A stretch of 64,000 nt of DNA from Pseudomonas viridiflava (GCF_003702045.1 NZ_RBTP01000043.1:1-64000); one strand, 5' to 3'; counted from the stretch's first letter, positions 17,945-26,970 are shown. Program-made: numbers and translations. Notes: generated by a model not told the origin, from the sequence alone.

Positions 17945-17981
17945 GGGAGCCTTCACGAGCGTCCTGCTCCTGAAGGCTCCC
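17945..17981 (+). terminator. Hairpin after bglX
   Basis: GGGAGCCTTCA and TGAAGGCTCCC form a perfect 11-base-pair stem 11 bases past the bglX stop. No long T run follows, so it may attenuate rather than fully stop transcription into the sensor kinase gene. Confidence 0.6.
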
Positions 17982-18010
17982 AACCGGTCTGTTCGGGCAG
18001 TGCACGTGAC

Positions 18011-19768
18011 ATGACGTTCAAGCATCGCTACTGGCGCCTCTCCCTGTATACCCTGCTCATCCTCGTTGGCGCAGCCGTGTCCGCAAGCCTTGCGATGCAT
18101 CAGGCGCAACGCCATGCAGTGGCGGAAGATGCCGCGCGCGCCAGTGGTCAATTGGCGTTGTACGCCAACACGTTGCACACCTTGATAGAACGTTATCGCG
18201 CCCTACCCTCCGTGTTGGCGCTGGACCCGGAGATTCGAGCCTCTCTTAGCGGCCCGGTCACAGAAAGCGTGCAGCATCAGTTGAACCTGAAACTGGAAAA
18301 GATCAACCAGGCCGCTCATTCTTCGACGCTTGAGTTACTGGACCGTCATGGACTGGCCATCGGTGCGAGCAATTGGCAGTCCCCCAACAGCTATGTCGGT
18401 CACAACTACGGCTTTCGTCCGTACTTTCTGCAAACCCGCGCTCAAGGCACAGGGCGCTTCTATGCGGTCGGCGTGACCACGGGCATTCCAGGTTACTTTT
18501 TATCCAGTGCCGTGCGGGACGACAAATCCCGCTTCATTGGCGCAATGGTGGTGAAGCTTGAGTTCCCCACGCTTGAACAGGAATGGGGTCAGGGCGAGGA
18601 CCTGTTGTTGGTAAGCGACAGCATGGGCGTCGTGTTTATCGCCAATAGGCCTGGCTGGCGTTATCGCGAGCTTGAACCCATCTCGCTCGAAAACCGCACC
18701 GAGCTGCTGCGCACTCGCCAGTACGATAAAAAACCCTTGTCGCCCCTGCACAGTCACGTCCTCGAACGCTTGGGGGAGCACAGCCAATTGCGTCGGGTCG
18801 AAGGCCCGGACGGTATGGCGGATTACCTCTGGCAGTCCTTGCCGTTGCCGGATGAAAACTGGACGCTACATTTGCTGCGCAAACCGCCGGTGACCAACGA
18901 AGACATCCGTAACGCCGGGATGGCCGCTGCGGGGATCTGGCTGGCGCTGGTTTTTCTGACGCTTTTTCTCTACCAGCGCTGGCGTCTGGCACGTTTGCGC
19001 GAACGCAGCCGGGACGAACTTGAGCGCTTGGTTCAGGAACGCACCCGTGATCTGCAAACCGCTCAGGACGGTCTGGTGCAATCGGCCAAGCTGGCGGCAC
19101 TGGGCCAGATGTCGGCGGCACTGGCCCATGAAATCAATCAGCCGCTGACGGCGCAACGCATGCAGCTGGCGACCGTGCGTCTGCTGCTGGATCACGGTCG
19201 CATCGATGAAGCCAGCAAAGCGCTGATCCCGGTGGATCAGCAGTTGACGCGCATGTCGGCCCTGACCGGTCACCTCAAGACGTTCGCCCGCAAGAGCCCC
19301 AGCGGCCTGCGCGAGCGCCTGGACCTGGCTACGGTGGTCGATCAGGCCCTGCTGTTGCTGGACCCGCGCCTGCGCGAAGAGCATGTCGAATGTGTTTTGC
19401 ACCTGTCACGCCCCGCCTGGGTGCGTGGCGATGCGATTCGACTGGAGCAGGTGCTGATCAACCTGCTGCGCAACGCACTGGACGCCATGCGTGACGCAGC
19501 ACCTGCTCGCCTGGAGATTCGCATCGCCCCCCAGAACGACCAATGGCGCTTGAGTGTCAGCGACACGGGCAGCGGCATTGCGCCGGAAAACCTGGCGAGC
19601 ATTTACGATCCGTTTTTCACCACCAAGCCGGTAGGCGACGGGCTGGGGCTTGGGCTGGCGGTTTCCTATGCGATCATCCATGAACTGGGCGGCCAGTTGA
19701 ACGCTGAAAACCACAGCAACGGTGCGGTCTTCTGGTTCTGCCTGCCCAACGACTTTCTGGAGACCTGA
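18011..19768 (+). CDS. mifS: DctB-class sensor histidine kinase (MifS-like)
   Basis: The 585-residue inner-membrane kinase has one N-terminal helix (LSLYTLLILVGAAVSASLAM), a double-PAS-like periplasmic sensor region (about 35-295, with VGHNYGFRPYFLQ typical of DctB) and a second helix (GIWLALVFLTLFLY). A coiled linker leads to the HisKA domain with the phospho-His in ALAHEINQPLTAQRM and the ATPase domain (NLLRNALDAM, DTGSGIAPENL, GDGLGLGLAVSYAI). DctB proteins sense C4-dicarboxylates; MifS of P. aeruginosa senses alpha-ketoglutarate-type acids. It lies six bases before its response regulator gene. The symbol is an inference from the KgtP-like carrier nearby; dctB is the alternative. Confidence 0.78.
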   Translation: MTFKHRYWRLSLYTLLILVGAAVSASLAMHQAQRHAVAEDAARASGQLALYANTLHTLIERYRALPSVLALDPEIRASLSGPVTESVQHQLNLKLEKINQAAHSSTLELLDRHGLAIGASNWQSPNSYVGHNYGFRPYFLQTRAQGTGRFYAVGVTTGIPGYFLSSAVRDDKSRFIGAMVVKLEFPTLEQEWGQGEDLLLVSDSMGVVFIANRPGWRYRELEPISLENRTELLRTRQYDKKPLSPLHSHVLERLGEHSQLRRVEGPDGMADYLWQSLPLPDENWTLHLLRKPPVTNEDIRNAGMAAAGIWLALVFLTLFLYQRWRLARLRERSRDELERLVQERTRDLQTAQDGLVQSAKLAALGQMSAALAHEINQPLTAQRMQLATVRLLLDHGRIDEASKALIPVDQQLTRMSALTGHLKTFARKSPSGLRERLDLATVVDQALLLLDPRLREEHVECVLHLSRPAWVRGDAIRLEQVLINLLRNALDAMRDAAPARLEIRIAPQNDQWRLSVSDTGSGIAPENLASIYDPFFTTKPVGDGLGLGLAVSYAIIHELGGQLNAENHSNGAVFWFCLPNDFLET

Positions 19769-19774
19769 CCCGGC

Positions 19775-21109
19775 ATGTTGAACGCGGTCATCGTGGTAGA
19801 CGACGAGGCACCCATTCGGCAAGCCGTCGAGCAGTGGCTGACACTTTCAGGCTTCACTGTGCAGGTCTTTGCTCGCGCCGAGGACTGCCTGGCCGAACTG
19901 CCGGAACACTTTCCAGGCGTCGTGCTCACGGACGTGCGCATGCCGGGCATCGGCGGGCTTGAACTGCTGGCGCGTCTGCAGACGGTCGACAAGGACTTGC
20001 CGGTCATCCTGCTGACCGGTCATGGCGACGTACCGATGGCCGTCGAAGCCATGCGTGAAGGTGCCTACGATTTTCTTGAAAAGCCCTTCAGCCCGGAAAC
20101 ATTGATCAGCAACCTGCGTCGCGCACTGGAAAAGCGCCAGCTCATTCTGGAAAACCGCCGCCTGCATGAACAAGCCGATGCCCGAACCCGGCTGGACGCC
20201 ACCCTGCTGGGGATGTCGCCGAGCCTGCAGACCTTGCGCCGCCATGTGCTGGAGTTGTCACAACTGTCGGTCAACGTGATCATTCGCGGCGAAACCGGCA
20301 GCGGCAAGGAACTGGTTGCCCGCTGCCTGCACGACTTCGGCCCTCGCGCCGGCAAACCGTTCGTTGCCCTCAACTGCGCCGCCATTCCCGAACACCTGTT
20401 CGAAGCCGAGCTGTTCGGCCACGAGAGCGGCGCATTCACCGGCGCGCAGGGCAAACGCATCGGCCGCCTTGAATACGCCCACGGTGGCACGGTGTTTCTC
20501 GACGAAATCGAAAGCATGCCAATGGCGCAACAGGTCAAGCTGCTGAGAGTGCTGCAGGACAAACGCCTTGAACGCCTGGGCTCCAATCAGAGCATTGATG
20601 TCGATCTGCGCATTATTGCCGCCACCAAGCCGGATCTGCTGGAAGAGGCGCGCGCCGGACGCTTTCGCGAAGACCTTGCCTACCGGCTCAACGTGGCCGA
20701 GCTGCGCCTGCCCGCGCTGCGTGAACGACGCGAAGACATTCCACTGCTGTTCAACCACTTTGCCCACGCAGCGGCGGCGCGCATGGGCCGTGAAGCGCCA
20801 GTGGTCAGCGCGTCACGCCTGAGCCAGCTGCTCAGCCACGACTGGCCCGGCAACGTGCGCGAACTGGCCAACGCGGCCGAGCGCCAAACGCTGGGGCTGA
20901 CCCAGCCGGACGCAGACACCTGCGCCGAACCCGACGGCCAATCTTTGGCCGCCCAACAGGAAGCCTTTGAAGCCCAGTGCATACGGGCGTCCCTGAATCG
21001 GCATAAAGGCGACATCAAATCCGTACTCCATGAATTGCAACTGCCGCGCCGAACCCTTAACGAGAAAATGCAGCGCCACGGTCTGGTGCGGGAAATGTTT
21101 CTAGGATAA
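19775..21109 (+). CDS. mifR: Sigma-54-dependent response regulator, DctD/MifR class
   Basis: The 444-residue activator has a receiver domain with phospho-acceptor Asp53 (VVLTDVRMPG) and Lys in DFLEKPFSP. An AAA+ domain follows with Walker A (GETGSGKE), the sigma-54 contact loop GAFTGA and Walker B (TVFLDEIES). A C-terminal Fis-type helix-turn-helix ends it (SVLHELQLPRRTLNEKMQRH). It therefore activates RNA polymerase carrying sigma-54. It pairs with the kinase just upstream. A -24/-12 promoter with upstream dyads at 23.8 kb, before a KgtP-like carrier, is its most likely target. DctD of the C4-dicarboxylate system is the alternative name. Confidence 0.8.
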   Translation: MLNAVIVVDDEAPIRQAVEQWLTLSGFTVQVFARAEDCLAELPEHFPGVVLTDVRMPGIGGLELLARLQTVDKDLPVILLTGHGDVPMAVEAMREGAYDFLEKPFSPETLISNLRRALEKRQLILENRRLHEQADARTRLDATLLGMSPSLQTLRRHVLELSQLSVNVIIRGETGSGKELVARCLHDFGPRAGKPFVALNCAAIPEHLFEAELFGHESGAFTGAQGKRIGRLEYAHGGTVFLDEIESMPMAQQVKLLRVLQDKRLERLGSNQSIDVDLRIIAATKPDLLEEARAGRFREDLAYRLNVAELRLPALRERREDIPLLFNHFAHAAAARMGREAPVVSASRLSQLLSHDWPGNVRELANAAERQTLGLTQPDADTCAEPDGQSLAAQQEAFEAQCIRASLNRHKGDIKSVLHELQLPRRTLNEKMQRHGLVREMFLG

Positions 21110-21221
21110 TGACGCCCACTGAAAATACTTGCCTGGCGGGAAACGAACATTTCCAGAAACACCGGGTCTGCATACTGTCACGACGCCTTCGGTCGTGATG
21201 GCTGGATAGTTATAAGGCGTA

Positions 21222-23708
21222 ATGCCATCATTGCGCCTTTATCTCCCAACCCACCTCAGCAGTCCGAAACATGGGGCATTTTCTACCGTGAATACTCCCC
21301 TCGACCTCCCTCTGGGTGGCGGTGAAATGGGTCGGCTTATCCGAGAGACAGACTGGTCGACGTCTGCTCTTGGGACCAAGGACAATTGGCCATCTGCCTT
21401 GTTGTCCTCGATGAACCTGATGCTCAGTTGTCCGGACAGCATGTACCTGCTGTGGGGGCCTGAGTTCACGCTGTTCTTCAATGACGCCTATTGCGCCGTG
21501 CTACCGATCGCAGCCAGCCAGGCGCAAGGGCAGCCAATCGCCTCGGTCTGGGGTGATGCGTGGGAAGACGTGCGGCATCTGGCCGAACAGGCGAAGACCG
21601 GGCAAAGCTGTCGGTCCGACGATATTCAGCGCACGGTGATTCGTGACGGCAAACCCCAGCTGACTTGGTGGTCGCTGTCCTATTCGCCGTTGTTCGGCGA
21701 TACGGGCGTAATCGACGGTGTTTTCTGCCGGGTCAACGAAACCACAGCGCACGTGCTGGCTCAGGCCAGACAAAACGAAAACGAAGCCTTCACTGACCGA
21801 GTGCTGTCGAGCATCAACGACTGCATCAAGGTACTGGATCTGGACTCGCGCCTGACCTTCATGAGCGAAGGCGGCCAGCGCATCATGGAGGTCAGCGACT
21901 TCAACGCGATTCGTGGCTGTCCGTGGCCGGACTTCTGGCAGGACAACGGCAATCTGGAGGCCATCGCCGCCGTTGAGGCCGCCCGGGCAGGTAAGAGCGC
22001 CAGCTTCATGGGTTCGGCGCAAACGATGGCGGGCACCGTCAAATGGTGGCACGTACAGGTCAGCCCGATCTTCGGCAAAGACGGCAAGCCGGAGAAGATC
22101 CTTTGCGTCTCCCGCGACATGACGCAGCTGCGCGACGCGGAAGACGCACTCAAGACACTCAACGAATCGCTCGAACAACGCGTCGTCGAGCGCACCCGCG
22201 ACCGCGACCGTATCTGGCGACTCTCGACCGACCTGATGCTGGTGGCGGAGTTCGACGGGATCATCAATGCCGTCAATCCGGCATGGACGCAGGCGTTGGG
22301 CTGGTCCGAGCAAGAGCTTGTCGACAGTCAATTCCTGACGCTGGTACACCCCGATGACCTGGACAGCACACTCGCCGCCATGAGCGGGTTGGAGAGCGGC
22401 CAGAACATTCCGCATTTCAAGAACCGATACCGCCATGCCGATGGCTCGTACCGGACAATTGCCTGGACGGCGGTGCCCGACCAGCAGTTCATCCACGCCG
22501 TAGGCCGCGACATTCAGGCCGAAGAAGAGGCCAACCAGGCGTTGAAGCTTTCCCAGGATGCGCTTCATCAGGCACAGAAACTGGAAGCCATTGGCCAACT
22601 CACTGGCGGGGTGGCCCATGACTTCAACAACCTGCTGACCGTAATCCGCTCTTGCAGCGACCTGCTCAAGCCCGCAGACCTGGACGAAGCGCGTCGCGTG
22701 AAATATGTCGAGGCCATCTCCAGCACCGTGGACCGCGCTGCCCGCCTTACCGGTCAGTTGCTGGCCTTCGCGCGTCGCCAGGCCTTGCAGCCGGAAGTGT
22801 TCGATGTCGGCAAAAGCGTTGCTCGCATCGGGGAGATGATGGACACCTTGACCGGATCGCGCATTCAGGTAGAGATCGATGTGCCTGCCGAACCTTGCTT
22901 CATCTTTGCCGACGGCAGCCAGTTCGACACAGCGCTGGTCAACATGGTGGTTAACGCACGCGATGCGATGTCCGGTTCAGGTCGTTTGACCATCAAGGTC
23001 GAACGCTCGGACTGCCCCTCCAGCGAGCTGGCCCCCTCGCTGAGCGAAGGTAATTATGTGACGGTGTCGCTGACCGATACCGGCTCGGGCATCGCGCAGG
23101 ACAAACTCGCACTTATTTTCGAACCGTTCTACACCACCAAAAGCGTGGGCCAGGGTACAGGCCTGGGGCTGTCGCAGGTCTTCGGTTTCGCCAAGCAGTC
23201 TGGGGGTGAAGTGCTAGTGGAAAGCGAACTGGGCAGTGGTAGCCGCTTCACGCTGTGCCTGCCCAGTTCGCAGAGTCATGAGATCGTTCCCGAAAACGAA
23301 AACCCCACGCTGAACACGCTGCCTGGCCTGTGCGTGCTGATGGTCGAAGACAATCAGGACATCGGTACCTACACCCGTCCCATGCTTGAGCAGTTGGGGT
23401 TTCAAGTGGTCTGGGTCTCAAGCGCCAGCGAGGCGCTGCAAGAGCTTTCCGGCAACCCTGAAAGTTTCCATGTGGTGTTTTCGGACATTGCCATGCCGGG
23501 CATGAGCGGGCTTGAGCTGTACGCCGAGATCGAAGCGCGATACCCGTGGATGCCGGTGGTGTTGACGACCGGCTACAGCACTGAGTTCGCCCAGTTCGCA
23601 CAGGACGACACGCATCGCTTCGATCTGCTGCAAAAACCCTATGCGCTGGAGGACCTGGCCACGCTTCTGCACAAGGCGGCATCGCGCAGCGGGGCACTCG
23701 ACAAATGA
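21222..23708 (+). CDS. PAS-domain hybrid histidine kinase
   Basis: The 828-residue soluble protein has no membrane segment. An N-terminal sensor part (about 40-185; TDWSTSALGTKDNWPSALLS, LLWGPEFTLFFNDAYCAV) of the type common in blue-light-like and PAS hybrid kinases is followed by two more PAS regions (about 190-310 and 325-440). The HisKA domain has phospho-His in GGVAHDFNNLLTVIRS, the ATPase has DTGSGIAQDKL and QGTGLGLSQVFGF, and a C-terminal receiver domain has Asp in VVFSDIAMPGMSG. It lies 112 bases after mifR. A direct role in dicarboxylate sensing is not shown. An output partner is not encoded nearby. Confidence 0.82.
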   Translation: MPSLRLYLPTHLSSPKHGAFSTVNTPLDLPLGGGEMGRLIRETDWSTSALGTKDNWPSALLSSMNLMLSCPDSMYLLWGPEFTLFFNDAYCAVLPIAASQAQGQPIASVWGDAWEDVRHLAEQAKTGQSCRSDDIQRTVIRDGKPQLTWWSLSYSPLFGDTGVIDGVFCRVNETTAHVLAQARQNENEAFTDRVLSSINDCIKVLDLDSRLTFMSEGGQRIMEVSDFNAIRGCPWPDFWQDNGNLEAIAAVEAARAGKSASFMGSAQTMAGTVKWWHVQVSPIFGKDGKPEKILCVSRDMTQLRDAEDALKTLNESLEQRVVERTRDRDRIWRLSTDLMLVAEFDGIINAVNPAWTQALGWSEQELVDSQFLTLVHPDDLDSTLAAMSGLESGQNIPHFKNRYRHADGSYRTIAWTAVPDQQFIHAVGRDIQAEEEANQALKLSQDALHQAQKLEAIGQLTGGVAHDFNNLLTVIRSCSDLLKPADLDEARRVKYVEAISSTVDRAARLTGQLLAFARRQALQPEVFDVGKSVARIGEMMDTLTGSRIQVEIDVPAEPCFIFADGSQFDTALVNMVVNARDAMSGSGRLTIKVERSDCPSSELAPSLSEGNYVTVSLTDTGSGIAQDKLALIFEPFYTTKSVGQGTGLGLSQVFGFAKQSGGEVLVESELGSGSRFTLCLPSSQSHEIVPENENPTLNTLPGLCVLMVEDNQDIGTYTRPMLEQLGFQVVWVSSASEALQELSGNPESFHVVFSDIAMPGMSGLELYAEIEARYPWMPVVLTTGYSTEFAQFAQDDTHRFDLLQKPYALEDLATLLHKAASRSGALDK

Positions 23709-23762
23709 GCGCTTTAATGAACGCTGTTTCGTAAACCGGGCACAGCCTCGCACCCTGCCATC

Positions 23763-23812
23763 GGCGGTTTTCCGCTCATTCAACAAGGACGAATGAGCGG
23801 TTTTTCGCTCAT
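23763..23812 (+). promoter_or_regulatory. Two phased dyads, candidate enhancer for a sigma-54 activator
   Basis: Site 1 is GCGGTTTTCCGC (23764-23775) followed by TCATTC. Site 2 is ATGAGCG, six bases, CGCTCAT (23793-23812). Their centres are about 33 bases apart, close to three helical turns, and they lie 50-90 bases upstream of the -24/-12 promoter. Tandem sites at this distance are usual for DctD/NtrC-class activators. The outer CCGCTCATTC/GAATGAGCGG arms could also pair as a terminator stem for the hybrid kinase gene. Confidence 0.6.
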
Positions 23813-23851
23813 CTATTGTTCAGCCCCCCTCTAAAACAAGCCTCTCTGGTG

Positions 23852-23867
23852 TGGCACAGCTCCTGCT
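23852..23867 (+). promoter_or_regulatory. Sigma-54 (-24/-12) promoter of the kgtP-like gene
   Basis: TGGCACAGCTCCTGCT has the invariant GG, ten bases, GC spacing and a strong TGGCAC -24 element. It lies about 60 bases before the carrier's start codon, giving a leader of roughly 45-50 bases. Confidence 0.8.
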
Positions 23868-23925
23868 ATGGAACTGGTCAAGGCATTGAATGCCTCTTCC
23901 AAAAATAATGAATAAAAGGATCACC

Positions 23926-25251
23926 ATGGAAATTTCCAACTCCCTACCGGAGGGGTCGGCGGGCGCTACGGCTGCTCCGAAAACCACTTCGAGTCGTCTC
24001 AAATCCATTTTCAGTGGCTCGGTCGGCAACATGGTCGAGTGGTATGACTGGTACGTCTACGCCGCCTTCTCGCTGTACTTCGCCAAAGCCTTCTTCCCCA
24101 AGGGCGACACCACTGCCCAACTGCTCAACACGGCTGCAATCTTTGCCGTCGGCTTTCTGATGCGTCCGATCGGCGGCTGGCTGATGGGCCTGTACGCTGA
24201 CTACAAAGGGCGCAAGGCGGCGCTGATGGCCTCGGTGCTGCTGATGTGCTTTGGTTCGTTGATCATCGCCCTTACGCCCGGTTACGAAAGCATCGGCGTC
24301 GGCGCACCGATCCTGCTGGTGTTCGCGCGTTTGTTGCAGGGTCTGTCGGTTGGTGGCGAGTACGGCACATCGGCCACTTACCTCAGTGAAATGGCGACCA
24401 AAGAGCGTCGCGGCTTCTTTTCCAGCTTCCAGTACGTCACGCTGATTTCCGGCCAGCTCATCGCGCTGGGTGTGCTGATCGTGCTGCAACAGACCCTGAC
24501 TACCGAGCAGTTGTATGCGTGGGGCTGGCGTATCCCGTTCGTGATCGGTGCGCTGTGTGCCGTGGTGGCGCTGTTTCTGCGGCGCGGCATGGAAGAAACC
24601 GAGTCCTTCACGCGTAAGAAAAAGGAAAAAGCCAAGGAAAGCCTGATGCGGACGCTGATGCGTCATCCCAAGGAACTGATGACCGTGGTCGGTCTGACGA
24701 TGGGCGGCACGCTGGCTTTTTATACCTATACCACCTATATGCAGAAGTACCTGGTGAACACCGTCGGCATGAGTATCACCGACTCGACCACCATTTCAGC
24801 CGCGACGCTGTTCCTGTTCATGGTGCTGCAACCGGTCATCGGTGCGCTGTCCGACAAGGTTGGCAGGCGTCCGATCCTGATCGCGTTCGGCTTACTGGGC
24901 ACCTTGTGTACCGTGCCAATCCTCACCACCCTGCACACCATTCAGACCTGGTGGGGCGCGTTCTTCCTGATCATGGCAGCACTGATCATCGTCAGCGGCT
25001 ACACCTCGATCAACGCCGTGGTAAAAGCCGAACTGTTCCCGACTGAAATTCGTGCGCTGGGCGTAGGCCTGCCGTATGCATTGACCGTATCGATTTTTGG
25101 CGGCACGGCTGAATACATCGCGCTGTGGTTCAAGAGCATTGGTATGGAAACCGGTTATTACTGGTACGTCACGGCCTGTATCGCGTGCTCGCTGCTGGTG
25201 TATGTCTTCATGAAAGACACCCGCAAGCACTCGCGAATCGAAACCGACTGA
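23926..25251 (+). CDS. kgtP: MFS alpha-ketoglutarate-type (C5-dicarboxylate) transporter, KgtP-like
   Basis: The 441-residue protein belongs to the metabolite:proton symporter family of the MFS, with 12 membrane helices. Family marks are GNMVEWYDWYVYAAFSLYFA, the loop [31 protein letters not shown] and ELFPTEIRALGVGLPYAL. Relatives import alpha-ketoglutarate, glutarate or citrate. AAGGA five bases before the ATG at 23926 fixes the start over two upstream ATGs. A sigma-54 promoter and nearby mifSR-like genes agree with the P. aeruginosa case in which MifSR and RpoN are needed for alpha-ketoglutarate uptake. The substrate remains inferred. Confidence 0.83.
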   Translation: MEISNSLPEGSAGATAAPKTTSSRLKSIFSGSVGNMVEWYDWYVYAAFSLYFAKAFFPKGDTTAQLLNTAAIFAVGFLMRPIGGWLMGLYADYKGRKAALMASVLLMCFGSLIIALTPGYESIGVGAPILLVFARLLQGLSVGGEYGTSATYLSEMATKERRGFFSSFQYVTLISGQLIALGVLIVLQQTLTTEQLYAWGWRIPFVIGALCAVVALFLRRGMEETESFTRKKKEKAKESLMRTLMRHPKELMTVVGLTMGGTLAFYTYTTYMQKYLVNTVGMSITDSTTISAATLFLFMVLQPVIGALSDKVGRRPILIAFGLLGTLCTVPILTTLHTIQTWWGAFFLIMAALIIVSGYTSINAVVKAELFPTEIRALGVGLPYALTVSIFGGTAEYIALWFKSIGMETGYYWYVTACIACSLLVYVFMKDTRKHSRIETD

Positions 25252-25268
25252 TCTCGCGTTGCAGTGAT

Positions 25269-25302
25269 AAAGGGCAGTCAGTTACTGGGGCTGCCCTTTT
25301 TT
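25269..25302 (+). terminator. Rho-independent terminator of kgtP
   Basis: AAAGGGCAG and CTGCCCTTT pair across a 13-base loop and run into six Ts, 18 bases past the stop. Confidence 0.88.
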
Positions 25303-25627
25303 ATGAGCGCAAATAAAGCAGTAAACATGGACGGTTCGATGTGACCAAGTGTTTCAAGCCGGTGCGGTTTTTCAGCGAAATCCGAGCCCAAGCCTATGAA
25401 TTTTATATCATTAAATTTTGTCAAGAGGCTTTATTACAAGACTTTTCATAAATTGCACCTCAATGATGCGCATTGACCTGCAAGGCCCGAAAACAGCGCG
25501 TCGCGACTTACTATCATTTTCAGCGATGATCGCTAGCAATCCGATTAACTTCTTAATAATCCGCCGGCGCGTAGCATTGCCTCCATACCGGGATGACAAC
25601 TCACCCGACAACATTGGAGACACACTC
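25303..25627. other. AT-rich leader region before the repeat protein
   Basis: This 325-base stretch has no supported gene. It contains a markedly AT-rich segment around 25390-25450 that probably includes the promoter of the repeat-protein gene, but no single -35/-10 pair stands out. Confidence 0.45.
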
Positions 25628-25981
25628 ATGAAAACCACCAAACTGATCTTCGGCCTCGCTTTCTCTGTTCTGGCTTCGAGCGCTTTCGCACTTCCAGCCA
25701 TCACCACAAGTGACCTGTCCCAGGCAACTATCGTTGCTGAAGGCGGCACCAAGCACACCAACGTCGGTTCGATCCGTGTAGCTGCTGACGGTGCTGATCG
25801 TGTCGGCCCAAACCGTCAGGCTGCAGATGGCGCTGACCACGTAGGTGCAAATCGTCTCGCATCCGATGGTGCAGATCGCGTAGGTGCCAACCGTCAAGCT
25901 GCCGATGGCGCTGACCATGTGGGTGCAAACCGCCTGGCCGCCGACGGTGCAGATCACGTAGGCGCTAACCGTCTGGGTTAA
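25628..25981 (+). CDS. Secreted protein with five 13-residue repeats, function unknown
   Basis: The 117-residue product has a clear signal peptide (MKTTKLIFGLAFSVLASSAF, cut after AFA). A short linker (LPAITTSDLSQATIVAEGGT) leads into five tandem 13-residue units of the form AADGADxVGxNRx ending two residues before the stop; a degenerate sixth unit may precede them. The mature protein is hydrophilic, has no cysteine, and each unit carries three acidic and one or two basic residues. I recognise no characterised family. GGAG seven to nine bases before the ATG at 25628 supports the start over a longer frame from 25418. The gene has its own terminator and appears monocistronic. Confidence 0.8.
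   Translation: MKTTKLIFGLAFSVLASSAFALPAITTSDLSQATIVAEGGTKHTNVGSIRVAADGADRVGPNRQAADGADHVGANRLASDGADRVGANRQAADGADHVGANRLAADGADHVGANRLG
25781..25975 (+). repeat. Five 39-base in-frame tandem repeats
   Basis: Five 39-base units encode AADGAD(R/H)VG(P/A)NR(Q/L), with one unit starting ASDGAD. The units alternate R-type and H-type forms (R,H,R,H,H), which suggests duplication of a two-unit block. Silent differences between copies show the array is not very recent. Confidence 0.9.
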
Positions 25982-26003
25982 GCGACCGCTTCACAACATC
26001 CCC

Positions 26004-26027
26004 AAAGCCCGGCACACGCCGGGCTTT
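26004..26027 (+). terminator. Terminator of the repeat-protein gene
   Basis: AAAGCCCGGC and GCCGGGCTTT form a ten-base-pair stem with an ACAC loop and a T run, 22 bases past the stop. Confidence 0.88.
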
Positions 26028-26109
26028 TCAGTGTCTGAGGGCTGGCATCCGTTTTCAAAGCGCAGCACTATGCTGTCAATCTTCTTTTATAAGCCGATAA
26101 GGAATAAGC

Positions 26110-26733
26110 ATGTCAGACGCTATTCACTCCTACGAACCTTCCAAAGGTCATGGCCTGCCTCATGACCCGTTCAACGCGATCGTCGGGCCCCGCCCCATCG
26201 GCTGGATTTCTTCCCAGGACGCCAATGGCAAGCTGAATCTGGCACCTTATAGCTTCTTCAACGCTTTCAATTACGTGCCGCCGATCATTGGCTTTTGCAG
26301 CGTCGGGCGCAAAGACAGCCTCAACAACATCGAGCAGACGGGCGAGTTCGTGTGGAATCTGGCGACCCGCTCTCTGGCAGAAGCGATGAACCAGACCTGC
26401 GCGCCGGTGGGTGCAGATGTCAGTGAATTCGAACTGGCCAACCTGACGCCGCTGGCTTCGCAAATCGTTGCCGTTCCACGCGTGCTGGAAACGCCGGTGT
26501 CGTTCGAGTGCAAAGTCACGCAGATCGTCCAGTTGCAACGCGCCGACAAGGAGCTGGTGCCGAGCTGGCTGATTCTCGGCGAAGTGGTTGCGGTACACAT
26601 TGCCAAGTCACTTCTCAAGGACGGCGTGTATGACACCGCTGCCGCCGAACCCATCCTGCGCGGCGGCGGGCCTGCGGATTACTTCCAGCTGGGTCCGGAA
26701 GCACTGTTCAAGATGTTCAGACCCGGCGCCTGA
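26110..26733 (+). CDS. Flavin reductase family (FMN-binding split-barrel) protein
   Basis: The 207-residue protein has the split-barrel flavin reductase fold. Typical segments are FNAIVGPRPIGWISSQDANG, NLAPYSFFNAFNYVPPIIGF, FVWNLATRSLAEAMNQT and the late ILRGGGPADYFQLG. Relatives bind FMN and reduce flavins, or act as stand-alone reductases for monooxygenases. No partner monooxygenase is adjacent. AAGGA lies before the ATG. It converges on the small hypothetical gene downstream, with nine bases between them. Confidence 0.85.
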   Translation: MSDAIHSYEPSKGHGLPHDPFNAIVGPRPIGWISSQDANGKLNLAPYSFFNAFNYVPPIIGFCSVGRKDSLNNIEQTGEFVWNLATRSLAEAMNQTCAPVGADVSEFELANLTPLASQIVAVPRVLETPVSFECKVTQIVQLQRADKELVPSWLILGEVVAVHIAKSLLKDGVYDTAAAEPILRGGGPADYFQLGPEALFKMFRPGA

Positions 26734-26742
26734 TCACGGTTT

Positions 26743-26970
26743 TCACCAGACCAGTTCACCCTCGGCATCGACGCTGGCCAGCCGCTCAAGCTCTGCGGTT
26801 GCAGCCAGGTCGGCGTCGTGAGCAGTCTTGAATGTCTGGCCCGGCAGAACCGCATGAAAGCGCGGCGCACCACCGGCTCGCGCTTTGACTGCAATCGCCG
26901 CACGGTAGCCTTCTTCCCCCGGAATCACTGCAGAAACCGCTTCGAACTCTTCGTATTCTTTGCGCGCCAT
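26743..26970 (-). CDS. Small conserved hypothetical protein
   Basis: This 75-residue soluble protein (MARKEYEEFEAVSAVIPGEE) alternates charged and hydrophobic residues, with VLPGQTFKTAHDADLAATAE in the second half. No motif, signal peptide or membrane segment is visible. The reading frame has normal Pseudomonas codon use and ends tightly against the flavin reductase gene, which supports it being real. The function is unknown. Confidence 0.65.
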   Translation of the reverse strand: MARKEYEEFEAVSAVIPGEEGYRAAIAVKARAGGAPRFHAVLPGQTFKTAHDADLAATAELERLASVDAEGELVW

